From assembly GCF_000003855.2 (NCBI RefSeq), contig NW_003101682.1, positions 7,202,294 to 7,266,293 on the forward strand: a DNA stretch of 64,000 nt. Direction: 5' to 3'. The DNA is from Blastomyces gilchristii SLH14081. Lineage: Eukaryota > Ascomycota > Eurotiomycetes > Onygenales > Ajellomycetaceae. The position numbers were made by a program, and so were the translations under genes. Shown piece after piece: positions 10,932 to 20,836 of this stretch (its first letter is position 1; the number at the start of each line of letters is the position of its first letter). The notes beneath the pieces were generated by a model. It did not search any database. It saw nothing but the letters and a program-made list of their open reading frames with translations, and had not been told where the DNA came from.

Positions 10932-13330
10932 ATGACCTCGTCGAATTCATCTCCCGGCAATCAACATGACACAAGACATATCTGGGAGGACGCTCCCGAA
11001 TGGCTGATTGATGAAATCGACGGTGACGATGGTGACGATGGCGACGATAGGGATTTTGTGCCGGCAGATGACTTTGATGTTGAAGCAGAAGATGATGACG
11101 AGTGGGAAGATGAAGAAGAATCTGAGAATATGGGTAAGCCTTCCTGAGATGTCCTATAGCCAGCAGATCAAGCTTCTCCGGCTTTCGTCCGTGATGGATG
11201 TATTATTTATTATTTAGTTGATGATCTGACTGGGAAATAGATGACCAACTAGAGGAATCCGACGGGCATGGAGCGGATGACGAAGATCATTACACGGCCT
11301 CATGTAACGAGCTCCTTTGTCGCCCGAAGCAAAAGCCGCCGTTTGTTGATAATGATTTATAGTGTCCGCCACCGAATTTATTCGCCTTTTTGGGTCGGGT
11401 TTGCGTCAAGTGCTACCTACACACAGAATATCAGGGTTGGGATTTTACTTGGACGATAACGGCAACGATGTGTATGGAGGGCCTATATATCGCATGCACG
11501 GATCCCGCTCCGGCGAACACCTACTACCCAAAATACCAAGCGATGCCGGACGAAAGCTAATGTATTCGGGCGATTTTGGAAGCCATCTAAACTATGTGGA
11601 TAAGATAAAACGAAGGAAAGAAAGGCTAGCAACGAGGTTAATGTGGAGGGAATTGGCCAATAGCCCACGACTTCGTCCACGTGCTATATCGCAGGTGCGC
11701 ATTACCAGTAGTTCTATTTTGGATCTAGCTTCGCCCTTTTAGATCTAACTAGATGGACAGGATCTCATCCCCAATTCGAAAGCCGATAAAATCATTCATT
11801 ATAATTCGAGATGTTACTCTGGATCCTTCTCCGACGACGGAAATTTCTTTTTTTCCTGCGCTCAGGATTTCAAGGTGCGAATGTACGATACGTCAAATCC
11901 ACTCGAGTGGCGTTGGTATAAAACAGTCGAGTATCCATTCGGGCAATGGACCCTCACAGACGCGAGCTTGAGTCCAGACAACAGGTACTTGGCATACAGC
12001 TCGATCCGAAATATTGTGTGCCTAGCGGGAACAGACCCATCTTCAGACTCAGAACCAACTCTACTGAATTTTGCAAGCCGCTACGGCTCGCCCCTTAGTG
12101 GATCAGACTTTGGAGTATATACCTCCTAACGTTACATATATAATTAGATGGATAAACTAACCCTCTTTATCTCGTAGATATGGAGCATTCGATTTAGTGG
12201 TGATGGGCGCGAGTTGATTGCAGGCACTTCCAGTCAAAGTGTGATTGTCTATGATATCGAAAGCCGTACACCAATACTAACGCTAGAAAACCACGACGAC
12301 GATGTGAACGCCGTTTGTTTTGGGGACAAGTCTTCGCCCCATATTCTCTATTCAGGGTCTGATGACACGACAATAAAGGTCTGGGACCGGAGGTCCATGG
12401 GAGATGGTCGTGCTGCAGGATGTTTCTTAGGCCATAGTGAAGGAATCAGTGAGTAGAAAAGAATATCTTTCCCGGACTAACCAAAGTGGCGTGACTATCC
12501 CGACTTACGTGTATGATAGCATATGTCGATAGTAAGGGAGACGGAAGATATGTATTAAGCAACGGAAAGGACCAAAGCATGAAGCTCTGGGACCTACGCA
12601 AGATGATGACGAGTGCAAAGCTAGATACAATCGACTTGAATAGCTATTCCACAGGGTTTGATTACAGATATATGTCTATCTCAGATGCAGATTACAGGCC
12701 CCATCCGCACGACTGTTCTGTTGTCACGTTCCGAGGACACCGCGTATTAAAGACCCTCATACGATGTCATTTCTCTCCTGATACAAGCACCAACTCCAAA
12801 TATGTGTATTCAGGAAGTTCAGACGGCCGTGTTTTTATTTATAATCTCGACGCTACAGTGGCTGGCATTATCGATGTTGGAGAGGCCTCATTTAATTCTC
12901 GGAAACATGAACAAGATATGTTCCGCTCTTCCCGCCGAATGGGGCGGGCCGAGAACGAATGGGCAACGTGCGTGAGAGACGCCAGTTGGCATCCAAATGC
13001 CCCCATTATAGCTGGTAAATCCACTGTCCCCAGTGCATATTTAGGTTCCCCGGCTAACCACGTACGTCTTTAATTAACTCAGCAACTTCATGGAACGGGT
13101 GGGGCATGTCCACGGGCACCTGCAGCGTGCATGCCTGGAGCGATGGTGCAGAGCTCGACGAAGCCGAAGCTCCCATCGGCCAAAGCTACAACAGCAAGTT
13201 GGAACCCTTACAGCCCAGCAACCGCTCTGCGGAAGAGAGCCGATCATTCACAGGTCATATAATAAGAAATGGAAGAGTCGCATCATTCATCACGCTAGAG
13301 GACGACGATCCCCTTGACACGAACTCGTGA
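10932..13330 (+). CDS. WD40-repeat protein, DCAF11/LEC14B family
   Basis: Seven exons: 10932-11133, 11241-11303, 11363-11694, 11761-12114, 12178-12448, 12520-13014 and 13083-13330. All six introns have GT..AG ends and phases agree, giving 654 aa. The N terminus is strongly acidic (repeated Asp/Glu around residues 25-65). Next come FIRLFGSGLRQVLP and YSGDFGSHLNYVDKIKRR, then a WD40 propeller with IHYNSRCYSGSFSDDG, DFKVRMYD, HDDDVNAVCFGD, LYSGSDDTTIKVWDRR and KDQSMKLWDLRK. The two WDxR endings are the kind used by DCAF proteins to dock on DDB1 in CUL4 ubiquitin ligases. By family, the protein is a likely CRL4 substrate receptor; the substrate is unknown. The small second exon is the least certain boundary. 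The donor at 11695 and acceptor at 11760 were chosen because they give the conserved Q-D-L-I-P junction. Confidence 0.92.
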
Positions 13331-14410
13331 TAGCCATGGCCTATTAGATGACAAGCTCTTGTGTTCATATGGAAGTCCGCAGAGTTACGGTTTTCTTTCC
13401 TTTTCCCTTTTTTCTTTTTTTCTTTTTTTTTTTTTTCCAGATTACGCAGTTTTATGTCGTGATGAACATGTGCTTACGCCTACTCTCGTGTGTATTTATT
13501 CTTTACATACTCCTATCAGCCCCTCTGTTTTGCGCGGCGGAGATGTTTCTGTCGACACGATACCTCTGAGTATTTCGCGATTCTGCACCCCTTATCTCCT
13601 AAAATATGGGCGACATTTCCAAGATATCTCCTCAGTTTTGTTTAGTTGGCGCGGCACTTGCACTTGGCAACTATGTAGTGGCTAGCATCGTTTTCCTGAT
13701 CGCCCAACTCCATCGCTACCCTACCTTGTTTTCTAGTGAAGGATGAGCGAGCAGTACATTGTCACAGATTCTATGTATACCAAAACCGTGTCATTAAAAA
13801 TGCGAAGAAATGCAGCTCCCAATGCATTAATATTTATCTAGTCGAGAGATATATATATCAGCTTAATTAACGCCCGATCATCAGTAGAAAAGGGACAGAT
13901 GAAATTATTTCCAATGAATGTAAAAAAGGGCAAAACACCGACCAATACAGGAAAAGGAGCTCAACATAAATGACGGCTGGATATTGTACATAAGCATAAC
14001 ATAAAGGAAATAAACAAGAATAATAGAAAGATGGCTAAGAAAAATTAACAGAGGGAACATAAAGTGCGATCTGCTGAACTCAGTTCCCACCAGCTTCCCT
14101 CTCCTTTTGTTTTGCAAATAAAATAAAATATGAAAATAAAAATTATCGTCTTTCGCTCAAAAAGGGTTTCCTGCCCAATTAACAGCACACCCTATGATCA
14201 TCGGCTTTTCGAGGAGATACTGCCTGGGAAGTTCGAAGGCACGGCCCTGCTGAACGGATAGGACCAACGAGTGCAGCAACGGAGTTTGTTTGATATTCGC
14301 GCGCAATGCTTTTATATTTTTCGTCTCTTTTTATCCCCCCCTCTCCTCAATTTCAACGCCGGGAGTATTATTAGACTCCCCCAACCGGTTATATTGTTTG
14401 ATTGCTCACA
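13331..14410. other. Intergenic, convergent 3' ends of WD40 gene and SSS1
   Basis: Both flanking genes point into this stretch. A long T-rich run (about 13394-13438) lies just past the WD40 stop and probably belongs to its 3' untranslated region. Open frames here (for example 13314-13685 on the plus strand) are low-complexity and have no recognisable domain. Confidence 0.5.
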
Positions 14411-14792
14411 TCATGCGCCTCCAACGAGAATATTGTTGACGGGGATATGTACTGTGCAGTATGGTTAGCGGCATAATCAAAAAAATAGAAGCAGACTTGG
14501 AAAGGAGGGAAACTACTCACTCAGTTTGATGAAGTAACCGATAACTCCCATGATCAGAAACCCGAAGCCAACTGCCTGGCTAATCTTGAGGAACTCGCGC
14601 TTGTCGGCTGATTGATGGCGCGTGTCAGTAGATGGAAGATGACAGGAGGGACTAGATCTTGTAACAACCAGCGTGAAAGGGGATGGGACTGGAGCGGTGG
14701 TACATACGTTTTGTACATCGGTTCATAAAGAGCATGCCATCTTTGACGAAATCCTTAGGGATATCCGCAAGTTCTTGGAAGGTGTCCGACAT
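14411..14792 (-). CDS. SSS1: Sec61 gamma subunit (SSS1) of the ER translocon
   Basis: Three minus-strand exons: 14792-14708, 14607-14521 and 14451-14411, with introns of 100 and 69 nt; phases agree and the product is 70 aa. It begins MSDTFQELADIPKDFVKDG, continues with NRCTKPDKREFLKIS, and has a single tail-anchor-like membrane helix (AVGFGFLIMGVIGYFIKL) followed by IHIPVNNILVGGA. This is the full architecture of Sec61 gamma/SecE, the small subunit that clamps the Sec61 channel in the endoplasmic reticulum membrane during protein translocation. No single exon is long enough to be an obvious open reading frame; the gene was found by reading the conserved PDKREF and IPVN segments. It is divergent from the RRM gene. 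Confidence 0.97.
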
Positions 14793-15980
14793 TGTGGGAA
14801 GAGAGCGTGCAGGCGGAATGCAAAAGAGATAGGAGGTGGTAGGGAGACAGATATATCCCTTTTTCTTTATTTGGTGGCGTTAGGAGTCAGAAGGAGGGAA
14901 GAGAGGAGATGTATTGGAGGTTGTTGAGGAGTAGCGAGATCACCGAACCTGTACGTACGGAGTATGTAGTAGGTGTCCTAACGGTAACTGCCTGGATCGG
15001 GTTCTAGCGCCGGCGATTAGTTATTCCAATTACGTTTCCACGTGATTCTGAACTTACTCATCACCGCCCAAGCTCCAAACTTGCTTCAACCGTTTCAAAT
15101 CTCCCAAACCCACACGTCTTCCCCCTTCTCCAGCACTTTACCATCGTCATATCGTTCTATCTCTCTCTATTATCCCCTTTTTCTCTATATTCAGCTTGGC
15201 AGACTAACCTTTTCATTACCAGGGTTTTGTGTCGTTGGCGACGCGGCTGTGAGTTTGGCTTGATTGTGAATATTGGGCTTCAAATCGTCTCTTCACCTTG
15301 ACCATTACCACTTTGACTGGCCCGCCATAGCTGACTTTACTATCCCCTTTTTCCCTGTTTCTTGTACTTCTTCAAAAGAAGAGAAATCGAGTGGTGGTGT
15401 CAACTGTTGTCTAGCTAGATCAGCTTGGCGAGGGAACTCCGAGAAATTGTCCTGTACAAGGCATCTTTGTCTTCAAAACATACTCCCAAAAGACTTCCAT
15501 ATCTCCTGCACTTGCCATCGAAGGCAGTCAGGTAGCTTATACTCATTCGTGAGGAACCAAGTCCAATCCCGCTTTTGCGAGTAACAATTGTGTTCTCTTT
15601 TCGGCAGCCTTGTACGGTCGGGATTTGTACGTATCTTCTTGCCTTTTTATCTCTCTCTTTGTCTTCTCGTGTTGTATATCCTGTTCATGCTATTTTTTCA
15701 TATTTCTTTCTCGTTCTCCTTCCCGCCGTGTCCATCTCTAGACACGAAAGCGGCTTGCCGCGACTCATCTCGTTACCGGGATATCGCACTATACCTCCCA
15801 CCATCTACATCTGGCCAACTTCATTCCCCATCCATGTCTTCCCTGTTGCTAATATGAGTTGTCCGACTGGCAGACATGTACTCTCCTTGAAGCTCATCGA
15901 GCCAGAAGCCTGTGCATAACGAAAATCAAGATCAATCATTTACGTCAGAATTCAGATATCCCGTACAGGAAATTCGCGAG
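14793..15980. promoter_or_regulatory. Divergent promoter and long pyrimidine-rich leader of the RRM gene
   Basis: About 1.2 kb separate the SSS1 and RRM start codons. From about 15040 onward the plus strand is rich in C and T (TCTCTCT and CCTTTTT runs), typical of fungal promoters and leaders near the transcription start. A GTACGT donor-like site near 15626 suggests that the RRM gene has an intron in its 5' untranslated region, but the acceptor is not certain. A short upstream reading frame lies at 15854-15919 and is listed separately. Confidence 0.45.
15854..15919 (+). CDS. Putative upstream ORF (21 codons) ahead of the RRM gene
   Basis: An ATG at 15854 opens a 21-codon frame that starts MSCPTG and ends with TAA at 15917-15919, 61 bp before the main ATG at 15981. 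If the mature leader includes this stretch, ribosomes would meet this frame first, which could lower or tune translation of the RRM protein. Whether it is transcribed, spliced out or conserved cannot be told from this sequence. Confidence 0.3.
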   Translation: MSCPTGRHVLSLKLIEPEACA

Positions 15981-17393
15981 ATGGCTAATACTGAGGATGA
16001 TAACTTTGACATTGACATTTACGGGGACGGTGGGGGTTACAATGGGAATGAACAAGAAGGCGACTTCAAGGGCGAAGAAACAGATATCATTCTCGATGCT
16101 TCGGAACAACACCAGAATGGTGAGGTAAATAACGAAGGAACGGGTGAGAAGTACAGTAATGGTAATGGCCAGGCCGAGAATGGCAGTCACAAGATATTTA
16201 AGACTGGAGAATCTAGTACCGCAACACCCCAGCCTGCGAAACCGCCTCAAGCCCAGTCTCAACCTCCAGCGCCACCACAGCAAGGGGTGAAGCGAAAAGA
16301 GAGTCATGATGATCGAACTGCGGATCCCGATGCTACTACTGCACTATTTGTTTCTGATCTATACTGGTGGACTACAGACGATGATATTAGAGGCTGGGTG
16401 AATCAAGCGGGTGTTGAAAACGAGCTTAAAGATGTCACGTTCAGCGAGCATAAGGTGAACGGTAAAAGTAAAGGGTACGCCGAAATTACCGTCAAATCTC
16501 GGATCTCAAATGACTTGACAACTAATTATCTGCTATGCTATCTAGACAAGCGTTTGTTGAATTCAAATCGCCCCAGGCTGCAACGGCCGCCAAACATAAA
16601 ATTGAATCTTTCAACACGCAACAAAGCTCAAGAAAACACACCGTCACGTATACACATCCTCACACCAATCCATTCCGTACGTTACCAAAGGATAACCCTA
16701 TGCGCGGTAAGGATGATCGACAAGCGCGTTCCGGATCGACTGGCAGCTTCGGTTCCCCTTCAACCCAAAGCTCCAGTTTCGTCATGAGCAGTGGCGGTGC
16801 TTATCGCGGGGGTCGCGGTGGAGGCTATAATCGCGGCGGCATGACTGGAGGGTTTAACGCTAATCGTAGCTTCTCCCAGCCGATGGGAGCTGGGAACTTC
16901 CAAGGTGGTGCCATGGGCGGCGGGTTCCAAACCGCCCCAGTTGGCGGCATGCAACCTTACGGCGGCTTTAATAACCGTGGCGGCATGATGGGCAATATGC
17001 GAGGTGGTCCCGGCGGTATGCGGGGAGGTCGGGGAGGTATGGGATCTGCGCCGAATCCTATGATGCCGGTTGGTGGGGTTGCTAATGTTGGTGGAATGGG
17101 TGCGATGGGCATGGGCGGCATGCCGATGGGAGGCATGCCCAACCAGATGGGCGGGATGATGGGTGGTATGGCAGGTAACATGGGAATGCAAGGTATGGCA
17201 ACCCCTTTTCGAGAGCTAATTGTTTTGATACCAGGCCCAAAAGAAAAGATACTAACCGTCACGCATTAACCTAGTTCAAGGCGGCTTCCAAAACCAAAAT
17301 CCTCATTTCAATCCTGCATTCTTTGGCCAGCCTCATGGCGGCAACGACGGCGCTTGGAACCCACATGGCGTGAAACGAACCCGCCAGGAATAA
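15981..17393 (+). CDS. RRM protein resembling CPSF6/CFIm68 (cleavage factor I large subunit)
   Basis: Three exons: 15981-16474, 16546-17192 and 17275-17393, introns of 71 and 82 nt, product 419 aa. The start gives MANTEDDNFDIDIYGD, the acidic D-I-D-I-Y-G-D opening typical of this family. A proline/glutamine stretch precedes a single RRM at about residues 118-195, with RNP2 as LFVSDLYWW and RNP1 as KGQAFVEF. RNP1 is split by the first intron, which confirms that intron. The C-terminal half is very rich in Gly, Met and Arg, with GGRGG and many GGM units, and ends GAWNPHGVKRTRQE. CPSF6-type proteins partner with CFIm25 to bind pre-mRNA before 3' cleavage and polyadenylation; that role is inferred from the family. 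Splicing factor or hnRNP-like roles are alternatives. Confidence 0.85.
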
Positions 17394-18740
17394 AATCCAG
17401 AATAACCTCATCTTATTGTTTCACTCTGGCTTCTCTTATCAGATGCTTTCTTATTGCCTTCGACTCGGATATTCGGTTTCCTTCAATCCTGCTTTTCTTT
17501 TCCTCACCTCTGAACCAGCCGAAATTGTCCTCGCTTCAAGTCAGCTTTTCCATCTTCAGATTCTTCTCCATTTCCATCAAGTTGATTTCCTACCGTTTTT
17601 ATTCTAGGTTGTATTAAGGGAATTCAGATAACTTTCTTGTTTTCTTGTTCTTCTGCTCTTTTTTATTTTTATTTTTTATATGCTCTACTCCATCTTCGTC
17701 CTTCACAAATGGCCCTTGTATACTGGCCATGCTCATTCAAAGTGTTCATGACCTCTTTTCTCCCTTTTCTCCCTCTCTCCGCGCGTTCCTAATCCTTCAT
17801 ATTATTAACACTACCTTCCCACGACTTCCTCATTCTTTAAGTAGCTCTTGGTTCGCCATTTCTATACCTTGGTAGGTGGTATGGCCGCTGCACGTTGCTT
17901 AAACCTACCTCGAGAATATTTTTTTACGCGATTATGATGTGGCAATTTATTCAGCCTTGGTGGTTTTCTCTTTCTATTTGTTTGGGTCTCATTGTCTTTC
18001 CTTTGCAGGCTTCCTTTGCAGGCTTCCTTTGCTTCGTTCGTTTTCTTTCTCTCGCGTTTAACCAGGCTAGCATTCCTCAGGTGGGACCCGACAGAATTAA
18101 TCTGATTGTAAAATTTGGATATTTTTGGAGCCCTTCGTGTACATGTTGCCTATGTTATTTCTTCTGGTATCCATTGGGGTCACCGACGCAAAATATATTA
18201 CACCGAGATCTACTCACGTTCCGCTCGAAGACTTCAAGGATATACCTAAATGAGGCTTCACATTTCATTCTGCTGCAAAAATCTGACATTTGATACATAA
18301 TGGAAAAGGGGGGGAAAACGAGTGTGGCAACCAGTGCGATGTCTGTATGGACCCTTCCGGGCGCACAGACGAATTACGTGGGTAATAATCATCGTGTTCA
18401 ACATCATTCCTTCCTCCAAGACCTTCCCTCCCGCCTCGTTAAATTTCCCTCAGGTCTTGGCTCTGCAGGTCTTCCACACATATCAATCCCATGGGGTCTG
18501 TTTCGAACCGAACATCTCTGGATAGCGCCTCAAATCGAATGCCGCATGACACCGCCCTACCCGTGCGGAGAAAAGAGTGTGATACTTCCATTGTCCCTCA
18601 ATACTCGGTGAATATGTCTTCGATGTTCCTGTACCTAATTATCGCCATCTCGAAATCAGGGGAAAAGGTGACCGACCACCCCTGGGGGGGAGAAACCTCC
18701 GGTAGATTACTCAATTTATGTAAAGCCGACTTTACGCCTT
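17394..18740. other. Intergenic, 3' flanks of RRM and C2H2 genes
   Basis: The RRM gene and the zinc-finger gene converge here. The first 500 bp are T/C-rich, fitting a 3' untranslated region and flank. A short tandem repeat of 13 bp (CTTTGCAGGCTTC, two full units plus a partial) lies at about 18001-18032. Open frames on the plus strand have no recognisable motif. Confidence 0.45.
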
Positions 18741-19848
18741 TCATTTTCTGTTCAGAAAAATCTCTCTCCAGTTCGCGGGAATCGGCTCATCTGGATGTTT
18801 CGCCTCCATGTGTCTCTTGAGGTTTTCTCCTCGACTGGTCTCATAGTCCCCGCTGGGGCACCGATAACGTTTCACCAGCCCGGGGAATGATTCCCCGTGG
18901 ACACTCCCGAGGTGTCTCTGAAGGTCCCGCTCCCGAGCGAACTTTTTGGTACAGTTGGGGACTTTGCAAGGCCAATCCTTTACATGATATTTCGCATGTT
19001 TTCTTCAGCCAGAGGACGACGGGGGGGAATCGTATGTATTAGCTAAATATCTCTTGAAAATGGAAGAGGGGAAAGGGGTAGGGATATCTACCGGAGATCG
19101 CATCGACGTTTCAACTCTTTCCCGCAGTGCAAACAGAAAAGTTTCAACGTACGGCTTTCACCTTCACTTAAGGAGTGAGCCGGACTTTGTCCGGATGGTG
19201 AACAGGTATCGTTTCGTACGGTGGTAGCTGGCTGGGCTTCGTCAGCCGTACAACGCAAGAAATCCTCAATTTCGCAGCCTGCCAAATATGAAGAGGAGTA
19301 ATCTAATGACGACTCCGAAAGGGAGTAGTAAGCGTCGTCCTGGGTTATATCCTGCTGCCGACCTGGTATGGGAGAGTTATAATAAGCTCCCTCTTCAACT
19401 TCAGGGGATCGGCTAAGCGTGAGAACCCTAGGATCGATGAATCCCTCTGTGAATGGCTCCTTTGGGTCAGGGTCGAATTGGAATATTGATGGATTTTCTT
19501 GAAGGTATTCTATGGTTTTGAGCGCGGTGCTCGCAAAACTAAGGAATGGAATAGGGGGATAATAGGAATAAAAGAACGTATGGATGCAAGTTAAAGTGCA
19601 AGCAAGAAATATAGAACTGAGCTGAGCAGCACAAAATGTATAATGCACTATTGAAGAAAGGAAATCCCCTGTATTTCTTCAAGAGAAAGCAGAGGAAGTA
19701 GAGGCCTTTTATACAGAGGAATTGGCTGAGCAAGGCGGATTGAGGCCTCCAACTGCTGCGGGGCGAGGCTTGGTATTTCATGCCAACACGGCGAAGCGCC
19801 CTGATGAAAAGATCCAATCAGAGCTGACGACGTTCCCTGTAAGTGCAT
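18741..19848 (-). CDS. C2H2 zinc-finger protein (start uncertain)
   Basis: Two minus-strand exons are well supported: 19538-19092 and 19002-18741, joined over an 89-nt intron. The junction restores a classic finger, CLHCGKELKRRCDLRKHAKYH (C-x2-C-x12-H-x3-H read across the splice). A second finger follows: CKVPNC, then 12 residues, then HLGSVH. A third, RYRCPSGDYETSRGENLKRH, lacks the second cysteine. Upstream is an acidic, serine-rich region (YYNSPIP, YYSLSESS). The protein resembles fungal C2H2 regulators of unknown target. The 447-nt exon has no ATG, so an upstream exon is needed. One phase-consistent choice is 19848-19715 (starting MHLQGTSSAL), giving 280 aa, but its donor overlaps a TATA-like element. 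The coordinates given include that tentative first exon. Confidence 0.6.
19707..19713 (-). promoter_or_regulatory. TATA-box-like element upstream of the C2H2 exons
   Basis: On the minus strand the sequence reads TATAAAA, preceded by CTCTG and followed by GGCC. It stands about 170 bp upstream of the first secure exon boundary (19538). As a core promoter it would start transcription near 19680, but then no ATG would be available before the known exon. It therefore competes with the alternative that this is simply an intron donor (GTATAA). Confidence 0.35.
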
Positions 19849-20836
19849 CTTTTATGCAAGCTAAAATTCCTGGATCTTGGAGGCCCTGACGACCGACCGA
19901 CGACTCACAAACACGCCAGAACAATTGAGACGGCCAGTCCTGTTTTCAATTGATTTCCTCTCTCCTGGGGTCCAGAAGAAACTTAAAGGGACTTTACCCG
20001 TAGACCATGAAAATGCCGCGCGTTCATCAACGCAAGAACACGATTACTGCATCTTACTAGAGTTAGAAAGCCTCTTCCTATTGACGCCTTGCGCAATGGC
20101 CTGGGGGGTTTGGGGAGAAACACGCAAAGACCGCAAAGCTTTAGCAAGAATAGGGATGGAGATTCAGGTTTGCGACAAGATCCTGTGAGTATGATGTATA
20201 TATGAATGTTGTGTATGAAACTTGTGCATCCATCATTCATCGCCATGCTCTTGAGGCTGAGCAACTTTGATGTTGTGAGACTCTGGTAAGTAAGTTAATA
20301 TTAGTTACCCGCCGTTTTCGCTGGCCCCACTTGTGTCACGAAACCTACCGAAAACCTTATTTGAGCCTGCACTGTATCTGCTGGGTCTGTGTGCATGCTG
20401 AATCTTCTCTCTCTCACAGAGACATCCATCCCTTTTTAACCCAGATTTGAATCTATTATTTATTTTGAATGGATGTCATATCTCAGTCTGGCGCCGAAGC
20501 GTGCGTGGTTTAATCTCCTCGGTGAAGCGGAACAAAAATATCAAGCTCAATGTCTAAGTCGCGAAGGCACCAGCGGATTGAGTTAAAGTTAGGGACTAAA
20601 CTGCCGTCTCTATTGTCCATTAGAACAATATTCGCACACATCAAACAAAGAAATATATACAGCCTGGTATAGTAACTTGCAAAATTCTTCATGCTCTCCT
20701 ACATAATAGGGGATTTAAATAGGGCAAGGCTCAAGCCTGAAAGTAGTACTTCTGGTTACGAGGTGCCCGGCTTCCCTTTTCAACACCATTTCATAAATAA
20801 AAACATCCCTCTTTTACAAGTTCGATTAACCGCAAA
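19849..20836. other. Intergenic, upstream of the C2H2 gene and of the monooxygenase
   Basis: Divergent arrangement: the C2H2 gene reads left and the monooxygenase reads right. A TATA-like ATTTAAATA lies at about 20712-20720, some 120 bp upstream of the monooxygenase start. The frame at 19877-20188 (103 codons) has no recognisable domain and is treated as chance. Confidence 0.4.

Noticed and set aside
13348..13569. Plus-strand ORF with Phe-rich hydrophobic segment after the WD40 gene
   Set aside because: The hydrophobic stretch is produced by the T-rich 3' flank and no gene structure supports it.
16760..17191. 143-codon minus-strand ORF, His/Thr-rich
   Set aside because: It is the antisense shadow of the Gly/Met-rich repeats of the CPSF6-like gene.
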